A stretch of DNA of 64,000 nt. Origin: Gordius sp. MW1. Lineage: Eukaryota > Nematomorpha > Gordioida > Gordea > Gordiidae. The stretch covers positions 16,204,001-16,268,000 of the forward strand of contig OZ038530.1 in NCBI GenBank assembly GCA_964036665.1, read 5' to 3'. How positions within the stretch are numbered: the stretch's first letter is position 1; every line of letters starts with the position of its first letter. Position numbers and translations under genes: made by a program. Shown here piece by piece: positions 11,950 to 23,350 of this stretch. Below the pieces are notes generated by a model, which worked only from the letters and a program-made list of their open reading frames with translations, ran no database searches and was not told the origin of the DNA.

Positions 11950-12780
11950 GAAGAAAAGCACCTTCAAATTTGGTTTAATGAAGTCTTTTACGGTCTCATC
12001 AAACCCTGAGGTAAACACTCAAAAGTGTTGGAATGGCCCCCTGTCCGAGTGCCTCTTAAAGTCTCTTATTAAGGACGCTTCGGCAGAGGAACCTCCAGCG
12101 CTTAGGAGTTTAGCTCCACGCTCATGTCACGAATGGCCCGAAGCTTTGCCAAGTCGTAACCTCTGTCTACTCTTATCGAACAACGAAAACCGCATCGCTG
12201 TAGGCCTAAGAATAGGATGAGATATAGTTGCTGAACAAATTTCTTCACTTTGCAATAATTCCCTAAATTCAAATGGCCATCATGGCCTACACTGTAATCG
12301 CAACATAGCCCGGTATCTTTGACATGCCGCGGTTAACAAACTCATACTATTTTACTAAAGCTGGTATCCCCTCTATTCTTGAACCCATAGGCCTCTGTGA
12401 AGATAGCAAACTACCCGATTAACTAACTATAGGCGCTTGGAAAAAAGGGCTCATTTCAGCATGGGACTACACATGTAGTGACGTTTTTGCCCCATCTTAT
12501 CATAACAAAGATCCCCTGTCTTCAGCCGAGTTTCGGAAATTTTCAACTACTCTGAAATTAACAATACTATAATTATTTGTCCCATTGCGACAACCACTCT
12601 AACAACCTTTGGCCCCCAAGCCTTACAAATTATTGAAAAAGAATACAAATCTCTTTACTATCCCATGATAATCGCAAATCGTTTTTTATAAGAGAGAGAA
12701 TCGGCATAACTACCTGTAAATCTAATTCATTAGCCATAGCGGAATGTTATCCAGATATCTATAATTCTTAACTTTTTTAT
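11950..12780 (+). pseudogene. Degenerate C-terminal region of a retroelement polyprotein
   Basis: The open part (11978-12220) ends with the motif RIAVGLRIG. Translation past its stop gives HGLHC, a shifted HAAVN and later fragments reading LTTFGPQALQIIEKE and ANRFL. These words, in this order, resemble a conserved region downstream of reverse transcriptase in many metazoan retroelements. Stops and frame changes are frequent, so it is a relic. I am fairly sure of the class of sequence but not of the retroelement clade. Confidence 0.55.
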
Positions 12781-13039
12781 TTATTTATCGTATCATCACA
12801 AAATATGTATTTTATAAAAAAAATGATTAGTATATTTAGTTGAATTAACTGGAAAAAATAGAAATTTCCGCGAATGAAAGCAAAAAGTTATATATGATAA
12901 TAAAATTAATGGCTTGTCATGCACTGCGGAAAGTGGAATGTGCAACGCTGGTGATCCCTTTTAACTGCTAGAAACACGTTAAGCCAGGGACGTCATGCGA
13001 AGAAAGAAACACTCATCTTGATTGCGATAAATAGTGTAT

Positions 13040-13441
13040 AATCGGTCTATCGCATGCTGCGCGGATTCCATGTGCAAGACGTAGGCACTTCGCAATATTG
13101 CAGCTTTTGGGCAAAATCATCGTGTTGACATAGCTTGAAGAACGCAGTTATCATTGTATCTGGGGAATTTAAGGCTAGTTTGTTGACATTTGCATTTGTA
13201 AAATAAACGCGTTGCCCATTTTCTAGATGTACAGCTAAGGGAACCATAGCAGGACTGCGTACATGTATAGGAAGGGATAAAATATGCCATATAGCTTCAT
13301 TGCTGCTTATATATCTTCCAGCCTGGTACTAAGCCATTTCATCGATGTGAAGACTCGCTATATACGCAGTGATTTCTGGTTGAACGGTAAAAACTGTCAT
13401 ACTACTACCTTTGTTAACCGCATCTGATTTACTCAACACTG
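13040..13441 (-). pseudogene. Helitron protein fragment, region between Rep and helicase
   Basis: Reading leftward from about 13441, the translation gives VNKGSS, then GRYISSNEA, then AVHLENGQRVYF, TAFFKLCQHDDFAQ and YCEVPT..TWN. This is the order found between the Rep and helicase domains of Helitron proteins; the same words occur at 45265-45740. There is one stop near 13332. It abuts, head to head, a plus-strand helicase piece starting about 13450, so an inversion breakpoint lies here. Confidence 0.75.
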
Positions 13442-13449
13442 ATATGAGT

Positions 13450-14825
13450 CTTGAACTGCAATCCAATACTGTAGAAATGGCAGCAATTGTTACTCGCAAT
13501 GTCCCACTACTAACTGATGAACAAAATACCATTTACGACCGAATTATGCTGGCAGTTTCGGCAGGACAAGGTGTTTCTTTTTTTTGGATGCACCAGGTGG
13601 AACTGGCAAAACATTTCTCATTTCGATAATTCTTGCCGAGATACGATCAAAAAATGGCATCGCATTGGCCGTTGCATCATCTGGCATTGCAACAACTATA
13701 TTAGATGGAGGCAAAACAGCTCATTCTGCATTTAAGCTGACACTAAATATCCAATAACCTAGATGCAGTGTGCAACATAAAAAAACAATGGTCCATGGGC
13801 ACATTACTCAAACGGTGTAAAGTTATCATCTGGGATGAATGTACTATGGCACACCATTCCCTTGAGGCATTGGACAGGACATTGAAGGATATAAAAAACA
13901 ATGACAAACTATTTAGTGGCACTCTGTTACTCCTCTCAGGTGATTTCAGACAAACACTTCCCGTCATTCCACGTTTAACGTACGCTGATGAGATCAACGC
14001 TAGCTTGAAATCATTGTCATTGAGGCTTAATGTTAAAAAGTTAAAACTGAAATTAAACAAGCGCGTTCATATGCTTAAAGATCCATCCGCTGAAACATTC
14101 TCAAAACAACTTTTTGATATTGGCAATGGAAAAGTTGCTTTGTACGAAATACTGGATGCATAAAATTACCGTGGGATTTTTGCACAATCGTCGACTCGCA
14201 AATTGCTCTCATCTACCACATGTTTCCAGATCTATATACACAATACAAAAATCTTGCCTGGATGTCCAAAAGAGCAATATTGTCAGCAAAGAATGTAGAT
14301 GTCAATAATTTAAATTCCAAGATACAACAGTTGTTGCCAGGTGACTTGGTGTCATACAAATCTGTAGATACAGTTTGCGATGCTAACGAAGCTGTAAATT
14401 ATTCAATTGAGTTTTTGAATTCATTGCATTTGTCAGACATGCCACCGCACCATTTACAATTGATTGTTGGATCTCCGGTAATTTTGCTTCGTAATTTAAA
14501 CCCACCACGGCTCTGCAATGGCACACGATTAGTCATTAAAAAATGTATGAAGAATCTTCTCGAAGTCACCTATTTGAATGGAAAGTTCCGAGGTAAAAAT
14601 GTATTGCTGCCACGAATTCCTATGATTCCCACAGATGTGCCAATTGAATTCAAACGTATTCAATTTCCAATTAGATTGGCATTCGCAATGACAATTAATA
14701 AGGCTCAAGGTCAAACGATGTCTATTTGTGGCTTAGATTTGGGCACATCATGCTTTTCCCAAGGACAGCTGTACGTGGCATATTTTCGCGTGGGTAAACC
14801 ATCGTGTTATGTTTGTGTTGGCTAA
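13450..14825 (+). pseudogene. Helitron PIF1-like helicase, frameshifted
   Basis: The sequence runs in order through LLTDEQNTIYDRI (about 13507), a Walker A motif GGTGKTF in a shifted frame (about 13600), LAVASSGIA and TAHSAF, IIWDECTMAH (Walker B, about 13830), LLSGDFRQTLPVIPR, RAILSAKNVDVN, then the C-terminal AFAMTINKAQGQTM and GQLYVA near 14690-14780. Most SF1 helicase motifs of the PIF1 family are therefore represented, spread over at least three frames (13411-13629, 13768-14163 and 14220-14825). In a live Helitron this is the C-terminal DNA-unwinding domain. Here it is inactive and lacks its own Rep domain upstream. Confidence 0.8.
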
Positions 14826-14845
14826 AGATGGACTAACAAAAAATA

Positions 14846-15231
14846 TTGTATACTCCATCGCACTTAAAGATTGATGATGAAAAACGAGATCTCCTAACAG
14901 GTACTCTATTCGGTATTAAAAACACGATTACTAATTTTCAATTAATTGGAATACACATTATTACAGGAGCCGAAACAAACAAGAAGGTTAGCTCGAAGGA
15001 TTTTTATGCATTTCGTTTGATGATTAGACGCGGTCAAGACAACGTCATACTACGATGTCGTGAGCTTTGCCAACTGTCCTGTCCAATGCCTTAAGGGAAT
15101 GTTTGTGTGCCATAGTACATTCATCCCAGATGATAACTTTACACCTTTGGATTACAATCAACAGGAACTGCGTGCGGAAGATTACATTTACTTACGAGAT
15201 GCTATTGCGAACAACGCCGACACAGGCTAAA
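14846..15231 (+). pseudogene. Helitron Rep N-terminal fragments, displaced downstream of the helicase
   Basis: The frame 14846-15094 contains KKVSSKDFYAFRLMIRRGQDN and LRCRELC, and 15150-15231 contains QQELRAEDYIYLRDAIA. Both match, in order, the start of the Rep region of the other Helitron in this window (about 46580-46760). Between them, about 15086-15148 is the reverse complement of 13812-13872 (the Walker B region of the helicase piece). Rep should precede helicase; here it follows it. Confidence 0.75.
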
Positions 15232-15514
15232 TTGGTAATTCTATTATTCTACCATCATCGTACTATAAACGCTGTACACAAAAATTGTTTCTACATTGTT
15301 ATTTAGCTAATTAGGGACTAAGCCAAAGCAACGCTTGGCCGGGTACAGCTAACTTACTAGATGATATTGCGAACAACACCGACACAGCCTAAATTGGTAA
15401 CTTTATTTTTCTACCATCATCGTACTATAAACGCTGTACTCAAATATTGTTCCTACATTCTTATTTAGCTAATTAGGGACTAAGCCAAAGCAACGCCTGG
15501 CCGGGTACAGCTAG
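15190..15514 (+). repeat. Tandem duplication of a Helitron 3' terminus
   Basis: About 165 bp (ttgcgaacaac..gccgacacagg to cgggtacagcta) occurs twice in a row, at about 15190-15350 and 15356-15514. Each copy ends in the hairpin-forming gccaaagcaacgc(c/t)tggc and gggtacagct. Only the second ends in the full CTAG followed by T. Confidence 0.8.
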
Positions 15515-15528
15515 TTTATATATATAGA

Positions 15529-15904
15529 CAAGTCCTAGCATAAAAAAGAAGTGCTATTTTCTACCAAAGATAAAATTATACATGCAAAACTTTTGTATTA
15601 AACAATTTTAAAATTTTATTAAATGACTAAGATAAGTGAAAAAAGTTAGTCAATTATATTGGAACGATGATCAACAATAAATGTGAGGTCGGATATTTCA
15701 ATGTGGGCATAACATTATGGTTGCTTAGCAGAGCCGTTGAGTTCACTTTCTTCGTTGAAAACCGCCTATCGCGTCTCTGACCTTGGGAAAGCTAAGATTT
15801 TGAGTTCACTTATGAAGTCGGCCGTATTTTAACTTTAATTTGCGCAATTCATTTTTAAAAACTGCAGAGTTAAATGATTTTGTTTAGACAATAGAGCTGG
15901 CAGG
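15529..15904. other. Non-coding spacer
   Basis: No feature was recognised between the Helitron relic and the MITE at 15905. Confidence 0.4.
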
Positions 15905-16053
15905 CATGGGCGTAGTCATTGGAATTCGAGAGGGGCAATAATGATTTGGGACCGCATGATCATTTTTTAAAATTTTAGCCATAATTTTAATAAATTTAAA
16001 CAAATTTTTGGAGTCAGATGGGGGCAGCCGCCCCTCCTTGCCCTACGCCCATG
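15905..16053. mobile_element. hAT-like MITE, 149 bp
   Basis: The ends are catgggcgtag and ctacgcccatg, flanked by a perfect 8-bp duplication ctggcagg (15897-15904 and 16054-16061). The interior (ggggcaataatgatttggg, aattttagccataattt, caaatttttgga, ccgcccctcc) is shared with the copies at 33230 and 55292. No coding capacity. Confidence 0.9.
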
Positions 16054-16080
16054 CTGGCAGGCATTGTAGCAAGCGACATC

Positions 16081-16400
16081 TGTAGAGGCTCTTTCCCTCG
16101 CTTGTACTTAACCATAACGTGATTTTTATTTTAATAGCCCCTCGCTTGTACTTAACCATCACGTGATTTTTATTTTAATAGCCCCTCGCTTGTACTTAAC
16201 CATCACGTGATTTTTATTTTAATAGCCCCTCGCTTGTACTTAACCATCACGTGATTTTTATTTTAATAGCCCCTCGCTTGTATTCAACCATCGCCTGATT
16301 ATTCAAATGATAATGGGCTCGCGCAGCTACATAAGCACAACCTTTAAAACTACCAAATTATTATTCGTTTTTTCGCTAAATAATGAAATAAACTACTTCA
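16081..16400 (+). repeat. 5' LTR of the Gypsy element
   Basis: 320 bp, TG...CA. It contains tandem copies of a 44-bp unit (cccctcgcttgtacttaacc.. to ..ttttaatag) from about 16097 to 16300, several of which carry the palindromic cacgtg word (E-box-like). It has one unit fewer than the 3' LTR. Confidence 0.93.
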
Positions 16401-16402
16401 TT

Positions 16403-16411
16403 TGGTGACCC
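16403..16411 (+). other. Primer binding site of the Gypsy element
   Basis: tggtgaccc lies two bases inside the 5' LTR and starts with the TGG complementary to a tRNA 3' CCA end. The same word lies beside the LTR of the relic at 57565-57582 (minus strand). The tRNA species cannot be assigned from nine bases. Confidence 0.6.
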
Positions 16412-16415
16412 AAAA

Positions 16416-17213
16416 ATGTCCACGCAACCATCTGATATGGAGGTTAAAAGCGAAAATGCCACATATTTTAAACTGCCACAGTTTAACAATATAAACCCCC
16501 GCTCATGGTTCATCCAAATAGAGGCTCTTTTCTTGGTAAGAAAGATAAAAAGCGAAGCTACCAAAGTTGGGTACTTAATAGAAGCCTTGCCACTGGAAAT
16601 AACCATCGAAATTCAAGACATCCTACAAAATATGCCCGACATTTTACCCTATACAACCATGAAAGCAGCCATCATAGACCGCACTAGCCAATCCGATTCT
16701 GCTAGACTTCGTGCTCTTCTCACAACTGTCGAATTAGGAGATCGCACCCCATCCCAGCTTCTGCGTTTCGTGAAAGTGAAAAATCTTCTGGGAACGAATT
16801 CCATGGATGAACGAGTTTTTAAAGAACTTTGGTTAGAAAAACTTCCAAAAAACATGACCGGCATTTTGGCAATTGTTTCTGACGAGCAGTCCCTCTCCAA
16901 ATTGGCCGAAACTGCGGACAAAATTGTAGAGACCTACCACAACTCCACATGTCCAATTGTAAATGTAGTCACGGAAGATGAATCGACTCGGCTTAGGGAG
17001 ATGATTGCAAAACTCACACAGGAGGTACAAAATTTAAAAATCTCAATCAATAGGCCACGTGATCGTTCCAACTCGAGACGCCGCAATCCCTCTACCGTTC
17101 GCCACCCTAGCGCGCATATTCGACCAAATATACTTTGTTGGTACCATTACCGCTTTAAAGACAAGGCGCTCAAATGCGTGCAACCTTGCGCATTTAACCC
17201 CTCCTCGACATAG
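16416..17213 (+). CDS. gag: Gag protein of the Gypsy element
   Basis: 265 aa, ATG 15 bases after the 5' LTR. It is the structural capsid-type protein that packages element RNA. Visible words include FKLPQFNNINPRSWFIQIEALF near the start, RTPSQLLRF and FKELWLEKLPKNM in the middle, and a C-terminal CWYHYRFKDKALKCVQPC that resembles the zinc-binding end of this group of invertebrate Gag proteins. The minus-strand relic at 56700-57475 has recognisably the same words (RSPSQLLRLV, SKELWLDKLPYEL). Gag ends 14 bases before the pol ATG, and the reading frames differ. Confidence 0.9.
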   Translation: MSTQPSDMEVKSENATYFKLPQFNNINPRSWFIQIEALFLVRKIKSEATKVGYLIEALPLEITIEIQDILQNMPDILPYTTMKAAIIDRTSQSDSARLRALLTTVELGDRTPSQLLRFVKVKNLLGTNSMDERVFKELWLEKLPKNMTGILAIVSDEQSLSKLAETADKIVETYHNSTCPIVNVVTEDESTRLREMIAKLTQEVQNLKISINRPRDRSNSRRRNPSTVRHPSAHIRPNILCWYHYRFKDKALKCVQPCAFNPSST

Positions 17214-17227
17214 TAGACCACCCAGGG

Positions 17228-20200
17228 ATGGCGACGCCTGGACTTGGTCTAAAACTTAGTCGCCTATTTTACATATTCGACAAATCCACGGGTCAGCGAT
17301 TTCTCATTGACACAGGAGCGGAAATTTCCGTTATTCCGCCTTCTCGAGACCATTCCTTGACCCCTTCATATGTGCAACTTCAGGCCGCCAATTCTACCCC
17401 TATCAAAACATATGGCCAAAAGCTTTTCACTTTGGACCTCGGCCTACGCAAAGAATTTAGATGGATTTTTACAATAGCAGACGTTAAACAGCCAATCATC
17501 GGAGCCGATTTTCCTAATCACTACCATCTAGTAGTTGATATAAAAAAGAAGCAGCTCTTCGACACTCAAACGACATTAACATCTGCAGGCAAGGCTACAC
17601 TCGCTACGTCAATCAACATACAAGTTGGGATAATTGGCACCTCCCCCATCAAATCACTACTTCAGAAGTATGCCTCCATAGTGTCCCCTTCTGATTATAA
17701 GGCTCAAGTAACTCATAGCACTCAACACCATATCCACACCAACGGCCCCCCGGTTCGCTCAAAACCAAGGAGACTCTTCCCGGACAAGCTTAAGATTGCC
17801 CGAGACGAATTTACTCACATGCTCGAACTTGGTATAATCCGTCCCTCTAACAGTGACTGGTCCTAACCCCTGCACATGGTACCCAAGAAGGCCGCGGGAG
17901 ATTGGAGACCTTGTGGCGACTATCGCATGCTCAACAGTCGTACAATTCCCGACTGTTATCCACTTCCCCACCTCCATGATTTTGCGCTGACCCTTTGCAA
18001 TAAAACGGTATTCTCAAAGATCGACTTAGTCAGGGCATACCACCAAATTCCAATGGCCCCCGAGGATATTTCTAAAACCGCCATCACAACCCCGTTCGGT
18101 CTTTTTGAATTTCTTCGCATGCCATTTGGCCTTCGCAACGCTGCCCAGACGTTTCAACGCTTTATGGACCAAGTTTTTAGAGAACTTGACTTTGTTTTTG
18201 TTTACCTTGACGACGTACTCATCTCGAGTTCTTCCATTGATGAACACCACAATCATATTAGCCTGGTTTTTGAAAGACTCAAGTCTTTTGGTATTAAAAT
18301 CAGTCAGGATAAATGCGTATGGTGTCAAAACGAAATTAATTTTTTGGGACACAAAATCACCCCTCAAGGTTTGTCACCCCTTCAGAACAAGGTGGAAGCA
18401 ATCCTCAATTTCCCACAGCCTACTTCGATGACTCAGTTGAGACGCTTCTTAGGGATGATTAATTTTTATAGACGGTTTATTCCGATGTGTGCCGATTTAC
18501 TCAAACCTCTCCCCGATTTGCTCGACGGTTCAAAGAAGACAATTTCCTGCACCCCGGAAGCTTCGACTGCTTTTAACAACGCCAAACTCGCTTTAAGCAA
18601 TGTCGTGCCTCTCTCCCATCTTCAAAAAGACACTCAACTCTCAATCACCACCGACGCCTCCAACTCAGCTGTAGGAGCCGTATTACATCAAACATCTAAC
18701 GGTAATACGCTGCCTTTGGCCTTTTTTCCCCAAAAGCTAACAAAAACTCAACAACGATACAGTGCATTCGGTCGCGAATTATTAGCAATATATTTAACAA
18801 TCCGCCATTACCGCCATCTTTTAGAAGGTCATGAATTCACTATTTATACAGACCACAAGCCACTAACTTATGCTTTCAGTACACCTATTGACAAATACTC
18901 CCCGCGGGAGATTAGACAGTTGGACTATATTTCGCAATATACTACCGACCTCCAATATATAGCTGGCAAATCAAATGTAGTCGCTGACACCCTCTCAAGG
19001 TCTGAAATTAATTCCGTTGATTTTAAAGACATGCCCCTAGTAGAAAGGTTAGCTTTGGCTCAGATAGAAGAAAAGTCGGCATTTCAGGACCTAAAGTCCC
19101 TAAAATTAACGCAACTTCCTATACCTGGCTCTGATTTGACCGTGCAATGCGACATGTTCACAACCTCACCTCGACCACTCGTTCCAACTTCACTCAGACG
19201 CGTAATTTTTGATAACTTCCACAACTTATCACACCCTGGTACGCGTGCAACACTTAAGCTGATTTCACGTCGATATGTTTGGCCCTTTATCAATATGGAT
19301 GTAAGGAAATGGACCAAATCATGCGTTGCTTGTCAAAAATCGAAGATTCATCGTCACATAAAAGCCCCTTTAGGCACATTTGCTGAACCTGACGCTCGAT
19401 TTAGCCACATCCACCTCGATCTCGTTGGTCCACTACCACCGTCGAATGGATATACCCACTTACTCACCATTATTGACCGTTTCACACGATGGCCTGTCGC
19501 CATGCCGATCCGTGACACCTCAGCCCAAACGGTTGCAAAAGCTCTGATCAAGTATTGGATAGCTGACCTCGGAGTACCATCAAGCCTCACAACAGATAGA
19601 GGTCCCCAGTTTGAGTCCCAATTATTTCGGAATCTCACGCAACTCCTTGGTGTAAATCACATCACAACCACTGCCTATCATCCACAAGCCAACGGCATGA
19701 TTGAGAGATTCCATCGACAGTTGAAAAGTTCCTTGATGGCACAAGGTGACACAAACAAATGGGATGAGCTCCTACCATTAATTTTGCTTGGCATTCGAAC
19801 CACAATCAAGGAAGACTTAGGTTGCACTCCAGCCGAATTAGTTTATGGCACTACACTTAGACTTCCCGGCGAATTTTTCACGAACTCAAGAACACCTCAT
19901 AACGCCTCCGAATTTATTAAATGCCTAAAACAACATTTTTACCAGTTACCTTTTAAAAAAGTCAGGACACAATTGACAAATGCGAGTACAACTTCACTTC
20001 TTAGGGACTGTAAATACGTTTTTATCCCTAATGATTTCGTTCGAAAAAGTTTAGTGCCACCATATGACGGCCCGTTCAGAGTAAAGTCCAAACATGCTAA
20101 ATATTTCATTATTGAAAAAAACGGAAAAGCTGACTCAGTTTCGATCGAGCGATTGAAACCTGCATATTTAGATACTTCAACTCAGCCGCTTACGGACGAA

Positions 20201-20344
20201 AATGTAAATCCACCCAAAGTTTGTCCCTCCGACGACATCGCCGGACCAGCTAACTCCGACCCAGACCTAACAAAATCAAAAGAAAACCCATACATCACAT
20301 CGAGAGGAAGGCACGTGCATTGGCGCTATAAACTACTACACTAG
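17228..20344 (+). CDS. pol: Pol polyprotein of the Gypsy element, one in-frame stop
   Basis: Two open parts, 17228-17866 and 17876-20344, are in the same frame and separated by a TAA at 17864-17866. Together they would be about 1,038 codons. Order: aspartic protease with [13 protein letters not shown] (about 17308); reverse transcriptase beginning around the stop, with [24 protein letters not shown] and the catalytic YLDD (18203-18214); RNase H with [13 protein letters not shown] and [11 protein letters not shown]; integrase with an HHCC zinc region ([15 protein letters not shown]), DDE residues in [16 protein letters not shown] and [11 protein letters not shown]; and a GPY/F-like end ([12 protein letters not shown]). 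It copies element RNA and integrates the cDNA. The stop falls between protease and RT, where a Gag-Pol of this class is continuous, so it is most likely a mutation. Confidence 0.93.
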
Positions 20345-20377
20345 CCACAACTCTCCGAGTGGAGCCCCGAGGATAGT

Positions 20378-20741
20378 TGTAGAGGCTCTTTCCCTCGCTT
20401 GTACTTAACCATAACGTGATTTTTATTTTAATAGCCCCTCGCTTGTACTTAAACATCACGTGATTTTTATTTTAATAGCCCCTCGCTTGTACTTAACCAT
20501 CACGTGATTTTTATTTTAATAGCCCCTCGCTTGTACTTAACCATCGCGTGATTTTTATTTTAATAGCCCCTCGCTTGTACTTAACCATCACGTTATTTTT
20601 ATTTTAATAGCCCCTCGCTTGTATTCAACCATCGCCTGATTATTCAAATGATAATGGGCTCGCGCAGCTACATAAGCACAACCTTTAAAACTACCAAATT
20701 ATTATTCGTTTTTTCGCTAAATAATGAAATAAACTACTTCA
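20378..20741 (+). repeat. 3' LTR of the Gypsy element
   Basis: 364 bp, TGTAGAGG..CTACTTCA. It is exactly 44 bp longer than the 5' LTR, which equals one internal repeat unit. A weak polypurine tract (gtggagccccgagga) precedes it. The 62-aa frame at its end is an LTR read-through, not a gene. Confidence 0.93.
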
Positions 20742-20745
20742 CATC

Positions 20746-21285
20746 TAATCCAAATAATGGGAAGCACCAATATCTGCCGCGAAAAGATACTTTTGTGGCA
20801 TCAACATTTAATCAGAGCATTTTACCCCGCCCATAAACTTATTACATACTTTTGGGCATTGAAAAATATTCTCCTGGACTTTTAAAGAGGCGTGATTCTA
20901 CCACAGGTAATTTTTAACAAAAGCCTCGTTGTGATTATCGTGCGGAATAAATCCTTTGATTTTGTAGGGATTTTATATCGATCAATAGGCATTTAAAACG
21001 ATTTAAACGCACTGTTTTAGCTCCAGTATTCACCTTTTAAATTCAATAATTAAGCGATTATAAAGGTATTTTTAGAATATACATTAAAAGAGACATAATT
21101 GAAAGGCAGCTAAGTCATTTATGACAACTCCCTAATCCTCTTTCATTTTGCTTGACAACGATAACATGACCTCTTGGTACTGTTCCAAGGTAACAAGATA
21201 GCCGGTTTTAGGGACCTACTATATCTTGAAGCTAAATCTAAAAGGCTTACCTTTAATAAATTTCTTTGCTGTGTGATGTCCTAAT
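20746..21285. other. Non-coding spacer
   Basis: Nothing recognised between the Gypsy element and the MITE at 21286. Confidence 0.4.
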
Positions 21286-21571
21286 GGCATAGACTAATAG
21301 ACTGCTTTCCCTTTTAAAAAATGTACCCCATTTTGGCATCCATTTTAATAAGTGAAACATGAATTTTGGCCAATTTATATGGTTTGATAAATTTTTAAAA
21401 TCGCTATAATAATTAAAATGGGTTGTTTCATGTTGTAAGATCAATGATTTTATTGTTCAATGCAATCCATCGCTATACAAGCTCTACTTCACTTATTAAA
21501 ATGGCGGTCGTTTTTGGCAACACTTTTGATGCGTGAATATATAAGAGATGAGCAGTCTATTAGTCTATGCC
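21286..21571. mobile_element. MITE with perfect 21-bp terminal inverted repeats
   Basis: ggcatagactaatagactgc(t) at the left end is exactly complementary to the right end, and TAAT flanks both sides (21282-21285, 21572-21575). A second inverted pair, attttaataagtgaa and ttcacttattaaaat, lies inside. 286 bp, no coding capacity. The superfamily is not assigned. Confidence 0.85.
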
Positions 21572-22553
21572 TAATAGGCACCATGGATTTATTCATTGAA
21601 ATGGGTTACACTATTTAATTTAACCTATCATTTAAAATATCCATTTGGGAAATTTGTGTGTTGTTTAGAGTTGACTAATTATGTCTTGAAACCGATTTCT
21701 ATACGCATACCATTGGATATTATTTTAAAGAGTAGGATATCTTAAGTTTCAAAACATTTACACATTTTTGAGAGACTAATACCAGTTAAAAAATTATATA
21801 AATTTTAAATTTTCTATCGTTAATTTTAAATTTTATTTTTGTGTTTTTTGCATATAAATTAAAGATCTAAAGCAAAATAATCAAACTTTTATATTATTTG
21901 AATGAAAGTAACGACAGTCATAATTCAATTTTCTATCTCTTTTAACTTTTTATAAGGGCGGACTTATTGCTACAAACCTGAAAATGGGACCAAGTTTTAA
22001 AAAGTATACCATCTACGATTAAAATCATGGCTAAATTTTATAAAAGTATTATAAAATCAGAATGAATTATAGAAATGTAGACCTCTATCTAAGGCCGCTT
22101 TAAAATTATCAAATGTAAGTAATTTTAGCCGTATTTGGCATATTAGGAGGTACAATTTTATCTATAAATGTCATGTATTTGCCATTTTTCCTATTAAAAA
22201 ATCCGAGAAAATTCTAAAATAATGTTTAACCAATACATTTTATAGCTTAAAAACGCAAATTTTTTGATATTCTTGACTATTTTACCCCCACCCCCTTTAT
22301 ACTATGTACTTTTGCAAAAAAAAATAAAAAAAAATCTTAATGGATTAATAGTTTTATAATTAAATCATTAAAAGGGTTGCGCTAAGCACATAAGCTCTGC
22401 TCAGTGTAACCGTTATGTGACGTTCAGCTTTGCAAATTTTAAAGTCCTTAAAGTACTCATATAAATTTTAAATTACTATCAAAATGTTCGAAAAATTATA
22501 GATTTTAAATATGTAAATTAAGTTGCAAAAACTTTTTTTTGATTGTACATAAA
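21572..22553. other. Non-coding AT-rich spacer
   Basis: No feature recognised. It is followed directly by the 5' end of a non-autonomous Helitron. Confidence 0.4.
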
Positions 22554-22570
22554 TCTACATATATAAAGTA

Positions 22571-22731
22571 GTATGTATGTATGTATGTATGTATGTATGT
22601 ATGTATGTATGTATGTATGTATGTATGTATGTATGTATGTATGTATGTATGTATGTATGTATGTATGTATGTATGTATGTATGTATGTATGTATGTATGT
22701 ATGTATGTATGTATGTATGTATGTATGTATG

Positions 22732-22762
<31 letters not shown>

Positions 22763-22780
22763 GTATGTATGTATGTATGT
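22571..22780. repeat. GTAT microsatellite, about 52 units
   Basis: A nearly uninterrupted tetranucleotide tract with a single variant unit near 22761. It lies directly after the Helitron 5' end. Three overlapping open frames of repeated MYVC are artefacts of the repeat. Confidence 0.97.
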
Positions 22781-23332
22781 GAGGGCTAAATTCTGAAACT
22801 ACCCGCCCGATTCGCGCGAAACTTTACCCGTAGGTTCCTAGGGCGGCCAGGGGTAAAATAGATTTGCAGAATCCTAAAATTCCTTTTAGTTTTAAAAAAG
22901 GGCTAAATTCTGAAACTACCGGCCCCGCGCAAAAATTTAGCCGTAGATGCCCAGGGCGGCCAGGGGTAAAATAGCTTTTTAAGATTCCTAATCTACCTTT
23001 TCGTTTTAAAAATATTGGACATTTCCCGGCCAGCAGTTTCTTTTTAGCATCATATACAATACTGACGTGATATGTACAAGGCTGAAGTTTTCTCGAATTA
23101 GATATTTAAAAGTATAATAAAAATGTTACAGCATACGGTCAAAATTATTGGGGTTTAACAAACTATTTAAATTATACAAATATAATTTAAATTATGCAAT
23201 TTTTGCCATTATTATCACGTGGTCGATCATAGAAGCATATTTTTAATAATTATCCATCCTTAAATTAATTATTTTATTATTCATAACCAACCCCTACACT
23301 TATAATATTTTCTAGAAATAATGTATATGGCA

Positions 23333-23350
23333 AAACAACGTTTGCCGGGT
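23333..23350 (+). terminator. Helitron 3' hairpin
   Basis: A stem of six base pairs (ggcaaa / tttgcc) with a six-base loop, just upstream of CTAG. In Helitrons this structure marks the end of rolling-circle transfer. The equivalent hairpin of the larger Helitron is at 43135-43156 (complement). Confidence 0.75.

Larger units (their letters stand above)
11574..15528. mobile_element. Scrambled Helitron relic bounded by inverted Helitron termini
   Basis: The left edge reads actagctgtgcccggccaag and the right edge ggccgggtacagctagt, that is, two Helitron 3' ends (CTAG, hairpin gccaa..ttggc just inside) facing outward. Immediately right of the + strand CTAG at 15511-15514, ttatatatataga is the complement of a Helitron 5' end (TC at 15527-15528). 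Inside are pieces of a Rep-helicase protein on both strands and in the wrong order, plus a retroelement fragment. It is a dead composite, not a functional element. Confidence 0.75.
16081..20741 (+). mobile_element. Ty3/Gypsy LTR retrotransposon, near-complete
   Basis: Two LTRs begin TGTAGAGG and end CTACTTCA, with a 4-bp CATC duplication on both sides (16077-16080, 20742-20745). The internal 4 kb holds a primer-binding-like site, gag, and a pol in the order protease, reverse transcriptase, RNase H, integrase, the Ty3/Gypsy order. The LTRs differ by one 44-bp repeat unit and few substitutions, so the insertion is probably recent. One in-frame stop interrupts pol, so this copy is probably not autonomous. 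Confidence 0.95.

Noticed and set aside
16140-16300. Regular 44-bp repeats considered as a CRISPR-like or satellite array
   Set aside because: The units are contiguous without spacers and lie entirely inside an LTR; the same array is in the other LTR.
22573-22796. Three overlapping frames of repeated MYVC
   Set aside because: They are translations of a GTAT microsatellite inside a non-autonomous Helitron.
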